Origin: Elephas maximus indicus
Taxonomy: Eukaryota; Chordata; Mammalia; Proboscidea; Elephantidae
Assembly: GCF_024166365.1 (NCBI RefSeq)
Contig: NC_064819.1
Location: forward strand, 204,377,293 to 204,441,292
Direction: 5' to 3'
Length of the DNA stretch: 64,000 bases
In this document: piece by piece, positions 60,601 to 64,000 of the stretch
Numbering within the stretch: the first letter of the stretch is position 1
Layout of the letters: each line of letters begins with the position of its first letter
Position numbers and translations under genes: made by a program
Notes under the pieces: generated by a model
What the model was told of the DNA's origin: nothing
Databases searched by the model: none
Seen by the model: the letters and a program-made list of their open reading frames with translations, nothing else

Positions 60601-63600
60601 AGTTCACGCAGAGCTGAACAGAGGAAGCAGTGTGGGGGGACCCTGTGGACACGAGGGGTTTCCCAGGAAAAGATCAGGGAGAAAAAAACCAAAGATATCC
60701 CTGGAATCGATTTTCCTGTTGAGCAGACGGTTTCTATCCAAAATAACTTTGCTCTGACTTTCCAGAAGTTGGTGACACTAATGGGGCTGAAGCCTACAAA
60801 ACTTACAACCCCAAAGCCAACCCCGTGCCTCCCCCACCCTTCCACACCAAATCACCTGCTTTAGGCAGGAGTTTGCACAACATCCACGCGGTCACTGAAG
60901 TCAGCTCACTGGGCTTGGCTATCACAGTGTTCCCAGCAGCAATCGCCGGTGCTATCTTCCAGGTCAGCAAATAGAGTGGTAAATTCCAAGGACTGATCAG
61001 GCCAGCTGAAAACAAGGAGACAAGCACAGCCAAATGAGATTATTAAAGCAGCCTGGCCAAATGGGATTACTAAAGCAGAATTGCCACATGCCACATGAAA
61101 CTCCTGCTTACTCTTCTAAAACACAAAGCTTTGCTGTTGGTGGCTAACTTCAGGGAAATAATTCTAAAATACATTGCAAGCACCTGTACCTTTTAAAGTA
61201 GCATATGATCAACACAATTTATTCTTTTCTGAATGGCTTCCAAATATAATTACGAACAGCAGCAATACAAATTCTGTGGCTGAAAGAACCCAAAATGCAA
61301 TACTTTTGGGGATTTACAGACTGATCTTTATAGTTCTTTCTTTCTTTTTTTTAATTTTTTTTATTTTTCCCTCCTGTTACCCAACTGTCCAGCTGCTACT
61401 TCTTCTCACAAGTTTCCCCACCTCTGTTCTTAATCTGTTGTGGATCAGGGGCAGATTACCCAATTTAAGGTAAGCAGAGACTTACTGTGCTTATTTCTAG
61501 TCTATAGTGAACAATTTTGCATGTTTTTTCATCACATCTGGTAAAAAAAAAAAAAAAAAAGTGAAATTGTTCACTACAGATTAGGAAGTAAGCACAAACA
61601 AGCCCGTGCTTACCTTGCCCATTGGGTAATCCATCCCTGTCAGGACTGTAAATTTGAAAAGAGGCTTTGATTCTGTAGGAAGGTGCTGTGAGGTTGGGAG
61701 AGAGACAGATGCCAGTCATACCTAGAAGCAGAATCTTTCATGTGGTGAAAAACTGAAATTGTTCATCACAGATGATCTGGTAAGCAAGATAAGCACCATG
61801 CTTACCTTGCCTACTGGACAATCTGCCCTGAGAATTGAGACACAAATCTCAAGCTTTTTAGATTTGTAAAATAAATAAGAGCAAATAGGTTCTGAGTGTT
61901 CCTTTTGAGAGCCCAATGAAATCCATTTTAGCTAGCCAAAGGGTTTTTGTTATGTGCGTGTGTGTGTTTTAAACAATTTTCTCTAGATTCTCATCTGTAT
62001 CCTGACCAGGTAGGTTTGCTGGGCAAACAACATGGCCAACGTCTAGAGTGTGTCTCCATGCAATATTCTGAAACTTCCTAGGCTCGATGACGTAAAACAT
62101 GCAAAAATAAAATCTACCTTATGAATAAGGAAATGAATTCACCTCATTTTATACTCTTCCTTCAAGCCTGTGCTACGAAAGTAAGCAAATATGTTATATC
62201 ATTAAATTTTCCATTGAAAAAACCTGTTCTTTAGGGGCTAACAGAATCTGTTTTCAGCATAACCCATTAGAACACTTCTTGGGAGGAGGCTTCACTTTCC
62301 ATAATGCCTTACGAATATGACTTCCAAAGGGTTCAAAGGATCAAAGCAGTAAAATGTCCCATTTTCTTTCTTTTTAACTTGTATTTTCTTATCCTAGCAT
62401 AAAATGTAACTACTAAAACATGGATCGTTGGGATTTTTTTCTCAGAGAAAATGTGACATCTACTGGATGGTTTTAGTCATTGTCAATATATCATGTCCCC
62501 AAAAGGACAAAAGGCAAATAAATAAATGAGGAGGTAGATACTCGCGTTGTTGTTGTCGTGTGCTGAGAAGTCATTCCAACTCATAGTGACCCTACAGGAC
62601 AGAGCAGAATTGCCCCCTAAGGTTTCCTAGGCTGTAATCTTTACAGGAGCAAATCACCAGGTGTTTTCTCCTACTGTGTGGCTGGTGGGTTCCAACAGCT
62701 AGCAGCTGAGTGCTTAACCATTACACCACCAAGACTCCTTAGATAATTCATAGTGAAAGCTTATTTACCACATGCCTGGCACTGTTCTAAGTGCTACGCT
62801 TACTAATGTTTTTATTTCATACAAAAATATATATAATAAAATTAAACTATCATTCTGGCTTTTCAAATAAGAATACTGAAGCACAACTTCGAGCAACATG
62901 CCTCCACGCATTTCCAGAATCCTTGAGCTCATTCCTTACTGAAGCAGGCAGTCATGAAAGTGTTATTAACAATCCCATAATAGTTGTTTTTCCAGAAAAG
63001 TGCTCTTGCTACATTTTGTTACAACTTTTATAGCACTTCACTGTGATTGCTCAAATCCCCAGGTTTTTTCTTGTCTTCTCCGAGCTGGAGGCGCAGGCTG
63101 GCTGACTCCCAATCTACCCACTCTATGACCTTCCTGGGGTGGCAGTCCTGAGCTGTCACTGTTTTTCAGGGCTCCGTGCAGTATTTTTAGAGCACTGCGC
63201 AAAAACGCATTGGCTAAAATTAAGCGGACTGCAAACACATCACAAGACTGAAGATCCTCCCCTCGCTGTTCATACCTATGTGTGTCACTCCCTATAAAAG
63301 GAGCAAATCTGCCCTGGTTCAGGGAGCTGGCAGCCTTAGGTCACCAAACCCTGCCTGGCTCCTAGTTTGCAAACAGTGAATAAGCCTTTCTGTTCTTCCA
63401 ACCTTGCCTGTGGTTGACTTCAATTCGCTAGTCTGCTTGACAAGAGCCTATAGCTGACGGCTTCACTACCTCTCTAGAAATTTTTTATTATTATTATTAT
63501 TACAGAGAGCACAAAAATCCTTGTATGTGACTTTACTCTCACCGTCATTCTTTTTTCCTATAATTTTCCAAGAACAATATTCCAGGAATAAGTAGGGAAT

Positions 63601-63932
63601 TTGTTACAAAGAAAATAAACTAGAAATAGATTTGGGGGGCCAATTAATTTTTAGTAAAAGTAGAAAAGTTTGTTCTTTCCTTTTCCTTAATCTGTTCCTT
63701 TAGATCAATTCAACAGGAATTTGCTGAGCCTCTCTGTGTGTAATTGCAATCCAGGCTTTCCGTGAACAGCACCTACCAATCCCCATGGGGGTCCGCACCG
63801 TATAGTGCAGACAGCCCACGTAGTCCATCTGCGTGCACTCTGACGTGTGGTGAAGGATGGAGGAAGCAAAGAACCGGAAGTTCTGTACAGACCGGGGAAT
63901 GTCCATGGTCCTCGCTAGTGTTACGGTTTTCC
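39247..63932 (-). CDS. ALDH8A1: ALDH8A1, 3' five coding exons (partial gene)
   Basis: NAD-dependent aldehyde dehydrogenase, cytosolic, homotetrameric family; known role is oxidation of 2-aminomuconic semialdehyde in tryptophan/kynurenine breakdown, earlier described as retinal dehydrogenase 4. Five minus-strand blocks read as one continuous ALDH from human residue 96 to the C-terminus at 487. Block lengths 156, 150, 257, 162 and 453 bp (with stop) give exactly the residue count of the human protein. All introns have GT/AG ends and matching phases (1, 1, 1, 0, 0, from the exon 3 acceptor to the exon 7 acceptor). Catalytic Asn155 (SPWNLPL), Glu253 (LELGGKNP) and Cys287 (GEICLCTS) are present, as are EEIFGP and PFGGMKSSG. 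No stop or frameshift interrupts it. Exons 1-2 (residues 1-95) and the promoter lie beyond position 64,000. Introns are about 11.0, 3.9, 5.8 and 2.8 kb and are full of SINEs. Identification is by comparison with the human protein from memory. Confidence 0.97.
40037..40446 (+). mobile_element. ERVL-MaLR (MLT1-like) solo LTR
   Basis: Begins TTTATGGATTGAATTGTGTG, has CAAAAAGATATGTTGAAGTC, CTTGTTTGGAAATAGGGCCT, a CTTATAAAAAGAG TATA-like stretch, an AATAAA at about 40,380, and ends 'GGCAACAAAACTAATATGGG'. It interrupts a MIR in ALDH8A1 intron 6. Confidence 0.7.
40481..40690 (+). mobile_element. AfroSINE, long form
   Basis: Sense, 'AAGCCCTGGCTGCACAATGG' to 'GATGGAATTGACTCAATGGC' and an (ACAACA)n tail. 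Confidence 0.85.
41473..41645 (+). mobile_element. AfroSINE, short form
   Basis: Sense, GGGAAACCCTGGTGGCGTAG to GTTGGAATCGACTCGACAGC and a long T run; one of the better-preserved copies. Confidence 0.9.
41660..41828 (+). mobile_element. AfroSINE, long form, B-box region deleted
   Basis: Sense head CAGGAGCCCTGGTGGTTTAA joined to 'AACCCACCAGCCTCTCCACA', losing about 40 bp. Tandem with the preceding copy in the same direction. Confidence 0.8.
42385..42700 (+). repeat. MIR split by a SINE
   Basis: Sense MIR: 42,385-42,471 ('CTCTGGAGCCACACTGTGTT') and 42,633-42,700 ('GAGTTCCCTCATCTGAAAAA') around the AfroSINE at 42,472-42,632. Confidence 0.7.
42472..42632 (-). mobile_element. AfroSINE, short form, inside a MIR
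   Basis: Antisense, 'CGCCGTCAAGTCAATTCTGA' to 'ACGAAGCCACCAGGGCTTCT'. Splits a sense MIR. Confidence 0.85.
42796..42812 (+). repeat. Short (GCT)n run
   Basis: About five GCT units followed by GGTGGTGATGGTGATGA. Intronic. Confidence 0.9.
42842..42945 (+). repeat. MIR fragment
   Basis: Sense: 'GCACACACTAGCTAAGAGAC', 'TCAGTTTCTTTACCTGACAA'. Confidence 0.6.
43612..43673 (+). repeat. Exact 31-bp tandem duplication
   Basis: The 31-bp unit CTATTAGCTC...GAGACAC occurs at 43,612-43,642 and again at 43,643-43,673 with no mismatch, in ALDH8A1 intron 6. Confidence 0.95.
43968..44150 (-). mobile_element. RTE 3' end, antisense
   Basis: Begins with the tail 'GGTGCCATCGAGTCGATTCT' and continues through 'CATCCTTACAATCATTGTTA' and 'GCAGCCACTGTGTCAGTCCA', the reverse complement of the RTE 3' end at 23,960-24,105. 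Lies in ALDH8A1 intron 6. Confidence 0.8.
44655..44830 (-). mobile_element. AfroSINE, long form, tail lost
   Basis: Antisense, 'GGCTGTAAATCTCTACGGAA' to 'ACCGTGCCACCAGGGCTCCT'. The GAGTCG tail is replaced by an A-rich junction. Confidence 0.75.
45262..45421 (-). mobile_element. AfroSINE, short form
   Basis: Antisense, 'TGCCATCAAGTCGATTCCAA' to 'AGCAGTGTGTCACCAGGGTT'. Confidence 0.85.
45430..45958 (+). mobile_element. Possible LTR fragment
   Basis: A GC-richer block ending in an AATAAGCCTGCCCCTGAC motif near 45,831 that resembles the R/U5 region of the LTR-like sequence at 63.3 kb. No TATA box or clear ends; weak. Confidence 0.3.
45973..46142 (-). mobile_element. AfroSINE, short form, with target duplication
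   Basis: Antisense copy with an intact ACCAAACCCACTGCCATGGA tail. CTCTAACCACCCA is duplicated exactly at 45,960-45,972 and 46,143-46,155. Among the youngest-looking in the window. Confidence 0.95.
46670..46842 (-). mobile_element. AfroSINE, short form, with target duplication
   Basis: Antisense copy. AACCAACACT is duplicated at 46,660-46,669 and 46,843-46,852. Confidence 0.92.
47284..47490 (+). mobile_element. AfroSINE, long form, inside L2
   Basis: Sense, GGAGCCCTGGTGGTGCAGTA to GTCGGAATCGACTGGACCGC. First of two copies inserted at nearly the same point of an L2. Confidence 0.87.
47500..47716 (+). mobile_element. AfroSINE, third structural form, inside L2
   Basis: Sense, 'GAGGCCTTGAGTGGTGGAAA' to 'GTCAGAATTCACTCAACAGT' and (TTTTG)n. 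The words GATACAATGG, GATACAACAG and GATACAACAG border the two SINEs, as expected of duplicated target. Confidence 0.82.
48555..48945 (+). mobile_element. ERVL-MaLR-like LTR, decayed
   Basis: Same layout as the LTR at 40,037 ('GGATTAAATTGTTTTCCCCT', 'TGATGTAATCCTGTTTGG'-like block, 'CTTTTAGTTTCCAGAACTGT', 'GTTATAGTAGCTCTAGAAAA') at lower identity. Confidence 0.55.
48946..50694. other. Unclassified part of ALDH8A1 intron 6
   Basis: Apart from the GT/G run at 49,250-49,288, nothing recognised in the 1.7 kb upstream of the branch to exon 7 side; includes the donor of exon 6 at 50,694. Confidence 0.45.
49250..49288 (+). repeat. (GT)n and 12-13-G run
   Basis: GCGTGTGTGTGT followed by a G homopolymer at 49,275-49,287, in ALDH8A1 intron 6. 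Confidence 0.9.
50695..50856 (-). CDS. ALDH8A1: ALDH8A1 coding exon 6 (residues ~284-337), catalytic Cys
   Basis: Encodes [20 protein letters not shown] to [10 protein letters not shown], 54 residues. The catalytic nucleophile Cys287 is the fourth residue. Acceptor is ATTCTTGGCAG|GGTG; donor is GAGAAA|GTGAGT, a strong 5' site. Both boundaries are phase 0, so skipping this 162-bp exon would keep the frame but remove the active-site cysteine. Confidence 0.97.
50925..51960. repeat. L2-like tract in intron 5
   Basis: 'GCACTTGCCGTGTGTTGGGC' and 'GAAGACAGACGCAAGTAAAT', then 'GAAGAGACAATGGACTGTTT', 'AGTGATGTGATCTGATTTAC' and 'AGAGTATTACAGGAGTCTTG', the usual order of an L2 3' portion. Confidence 0.55.
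52003..52204 (+). mobile_element. AfroSINE, long form, with target duplication
   Basis: Sense, GGAGCCCTGGTGGCACAATG to GTTGGAACCGACTTGACGGC with an (ACA)n tail. ATAGACATCCAA flanks it exactly at 51,991-52,002 and 52,205-52,216. Confidence 0.94.
52713..53110 (-). repeat. MIR split by a SINE
   Basis: Antisense: 'TTCCAGGCACTGTGCAGGGT' before and 'GGTTACACAGCACGGGAAGT' after the AfroSINE at 52,799. Confidence 0.7.
52799..52990 (+). mobile_element. AfroSINE, short form, inside MIR
   Basis: Sense, CTGGAGCCCTGATGGTGCAG to ATCAGAATCAACTCAACCAT then poly-T. Flanked by TATTACCTTCC and TATTATCTTCC, a near-perfect target duplication. Confidence 0.88.
54250..54402 (+). mobile_element. RTE 3' end fragment
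   Basis: Sense 3' end: 'GATGGACTGACACAGTGGCT', 'AACAATGGCCTCAAGCATAA', 'GGTCACTATGAGTCG' and an (ACA)n tail. In ALDH8A1 intron 5. Confidence 0.8.
54783..55039 (-). CDS. ALDH8A1: ALDH8A1 coding exon 5 (residues ~198-283)
   Basis: Encodes [15 protein letters not shown] through [32 protein letters not shown], to RSSFTNQ. It carries the cofactor-loop motif FTGS and the general base Glu253 within LELGGKNP. Acceptor is TTTTCCATCCAG|GG; donor is CAACCAG|GTATGT, close to consensus. It enters in phase 1 and leaves in phase 0. The 86 residues match the human exon length with no indel. Confidence 0.97.
55805..56175 (-). repeat. MIR split by a SINE
   Basis: Antisense: 'TGTTTACTATAGGCCAGCCA' before and 'GTGAGGTAGGTATTAGTATT' after the AfroSINE at 55,862. 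Confidence 0.7.
55862..56057 (+). mobile_element. AfroSINE, long form, inside MIR
   Basis: Sense, head decayed ('GTGCAATTGGTTAGTGCTTG'), 'GATCTGCTTCTGTAAAGATT' centre and (ACA)n tail. Confidence 0.8.
56664..57092 (+). mobile_element. ERVL-MaLR (MLT1-like) LTR
   Basis: Sense, 'GTTATGGACTGAACTATGTT', 'GTGACCCTGTTAGGAAATAG', 'GGGACTCTCAGGTTCCAGGG', ending 'GGCAGTCCTAGGTAATCAAT'. In ALDH8A1 intron 4. Confidence 0.65.
57793..57987 (+). mobile_element. AfroSINE, third structural form
   Basis: Sense, 'GGTGCCAGCAGTTAATGTGC' to 'CACCATGAGTCGAAGCCTGC'. Confidence 0.78.
58631..58819 (-). mobile_element. AfroSINE, third structural form
   Basis: Antisense, 'CTGCCACTGAGTCGATCTGT' to 'ATTTGCACCATCCAGGGACT'. 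AATAAAGCTTATTA and AATAAGCTTATTA border it, a near-exact target duplication. Confidence 0.82.
59380..59542 (+). mobile_element. AfroSINE, short form
   Basis: Sense, GGAGCCCTGGTCATGCAGTG to GTCAGAATCGACACGACAGC. Confidence 0.87.
60330..60535 (-). mobile_element. AfroSINE, third structural form
   Basis: Antisense, 'CATTGAGTCAGTTCCAACTC' to 'ACTTACACCACACGGAGGCT'. Confidence 0.8.
60856..61005 (-). CDS. ALDH8A1: ALDH8A1 coding exon 4 (residues ~148-198)
   Basis: Encodes [20 protein letters not shown], then [17 protein letters not shown] to LLPKA. It contains Asn155, which stabilises the thiohemiacetal oxyanion in the ALDH family, and the KPSE cofactor-binding stretch. Acceptor is ...CTTGTTTTCAG|CTGG; donor is GCAG|GTGATT, a weaker but acceptable 5' splice site. 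It enters and leaves in phase 1. The elephant-like sequence has LLPKAG where human, from memory, has LLDKAG. Confidence 0.97.
61451..61540 (-). repeat. Unidentified intronic repeat, copy 1 (inverted)
   Basis: On the minus strand: AAAATTGTTCACTATAGACT, CTGCTTACCTTAAATTGGGT, AATCTGCCCCTG. It faces copy 2 across about 20 bp of A-run, making a hairpin-capable pair. Confidence 0.75.
61559..61650 (+). repeat. Unidentified intronic repeat, copy 2
   Basis: GAAATTGTTCACTACAGATT, GTAAGCAC..GTGCTTAC (an internal palindrome), CCCATTGGGTAATCC. Not part of any SINE or LINE I recognise. Confidence 0.75.
61738..61845 (+). repeat. Unidentified intronic repeat, copy 3
   Basis: TGTGGTGAAAAACTGAAATT, GTTCATCACAGATGATCTGG, ATGCTTACCTTGCCTACTGG. 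Same order as copy 2, about 180 bp further on; its upstream bases match copy 1 as well, so the unit is at least 100 bp. Confidence 0.75.
62545..62740 (-). mobile_element. AfroSINE, long form
   Basis: Antisense, (TTGTTG)n then 'AGAAGTCATTCCAACTCATA' to 'ATTACACCACCAAGACTCCT'. Confidence 0.83.
62755..62960 (-). repeat. MIR fragment
   Basis: Antisense: 'ACATGCCTGGCACTGTTCTA', 'AAGAATACTGAAGCACAACT'. Confidence 0.6.
63040..63475 (+). mobile_element. LTR-like sequence with TATA box and poly-A signal
   Basis: Reads like a retroviral U3-R-U5: a CCCTATAAAAGG TATA box (TATAAAA at 63,293-63,299) and, 80 bp on, an AATAAG hexamer (63,379-63,384) followed by a pyrimidine-rich CCTTTCTGTTCTTCCAACC and GTTGACTTCAATTCGC. 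It is antisense to ALDH8A1, in intron 3. No internal viral gene is seen, so at most a solo LTR. Borders are uncertain. Confidence 0.5.
63484..63502 (+). repeat. (TTA)n microsatellite
   Basis: Six to seven TTA units at the right edge of the LTR-like sequence. Confidence 0.85.
63777..63932 (-). CDS. ALDH8A1: ALDH8A1 coding exon 3 (residues ~96-148)
   Basis: Encodes [19 protein letters not shown] onward through [10 protein letters not shown] to TPMGI. The acceptor is a pyrimidine-rich tract ending TTCTTCCAG just above 63,932 and the donor is ATTG|GTAGGT at 63,777/63,776. It enters in phase 1 (a G from exon 2 completes the first Gly codon) and leaves in phase 1 (final G plus CT of the next exon gives Ala148). 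It belongs to the N-terminal NAD-binding domain. Only 68 bp of the upstream intron 2 is in the window. Confidence 0.96.
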
Positions 63933-64000
63933 CTGGAAGAAGTAAACAATACAAAGCACCACGGGTGTATTCCACCACAAAGTTAGTGAAACACTATGTC

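Larger units (their letters stand above)
55040..60855 (-). other. ALDH8A1: ALDH8A1 intron 4 (~5.8 kb)
   Basis: Contains five AfroSINEs, an ERVL-MaLR-like LTR at 56,664-57,092 and a split MIR. Open frames at 59,546-60,100 (-) and 59,643-60,059 (+) have no family I recognise and overlap each other on opposite strands, so they are not called as genes. Confidence 0.9.
61006..63776 (-). other. ALDH8A1: ALDH8A1 intron 3 (~2.8 kb)
   Basis: Contains the three-copy unidentified repeat at 61.45-61.85 kb, one AfroSINE, a MIR relic and an LTR-like sequence with TATA box near 63.3 kb. 61,950-62,540 shows nothing recognisable. Confidence 0.9.

Noticed and set aside
342..62740. tRNA-like A and B boxes as true tRNA genes
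   Set aside because: They all lie within SINE copies with SINE tails; none folds as a complete cloverleaf with a CCA-ready acceptor stem by eye.
1..64000. CRISPR arrays, operons, riboswitches or prophage
   Set aside because: The repeats are dispersed transposons of mammalian type, the gene has spliceosomal introns, and no regularly spaced repeat-spacer array exists.

Overview
This window is a stretch of placental-mammal nuclear DNA. It carries one recognisable protein-coding gene, the 3' four-fifths of ALDH8A1 on the minus strand, set in a dense field of interspersed repeats. The commonest repeat, with about 42 copies or fragments, is a tRNA-like SINE with a head like CCTGGTGGCGCAGTGGTTA, a B-box-like GGTTCGAATCC and a tail like GAGTCGGAATCGACTCGACG. 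That is the AfroSINE pattern known from Afrotheria. Together with RTE (BovB-like) LINEs and a young L1 lineage it points to a paenungulate, most likely an elephant. The species call is inference from repeat type.

Layout: 1-38.4 kb is intergenic DNA downstream of ALDH8A1. It holds SINEs, decayed L1M, MIR and L2 relics, RTE copies at 13.45-14.74 and 26.48-26.94 kb, and a nested block at 15.6-24.1 kb. In that block an RTE copy is split by an approximately 7.4-kb L1 with clear target-site duplications, and that L1 itself contains a second truncated L1 and a SINE. A further young L1 3' end lies on the minus strand at 33.0-34.6 kb, inside an old L1M 3' UTR. From about 38.5 kb to the right edge lies ALDH8A1: 3' UTR, last exon at 39,247-39,699, then exons at 50,695-50,856, 54,783-55,039, 60,856-61,005 and 63,777-63,932. 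By comparison with the 7-exon, 487-residue human gene, these encode residues 96-487. Exons 1-2 and the promoter lie beyond the right edge.

The ALDH8A1 exons join in frame with consensus GT/AG sites, no stop or frameshift, and intact catalytic residues (Asn155, Glu253, Cys287), so the gene looks functional. ALDH8A1 is a cytosolic NAD-dependent aldehyde dehydrogenase of the kynurenine route that oxidises 2-aminomuconic semialdehyde. It was earlier named RALDH4 for 9-cis-retinal oxidation.

I found no RNA gene, CRISPR array or operon-like system and no other convincing gene. The structures most worth a second look are the dated nest of insertions at 15.6-24.1 kb, a symmetrical 180-bp inverted repeat at 9.68-10.57 kb, a partner pair of unidentified repeat units at 8.8 and 9.9 kb, and a three-copy unidentified repeat with an internal palindrome at 61.45-61.85 kb in an ALDH8A1 intron. 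Boundaries of old repeats are approximate, because they were read by eye.
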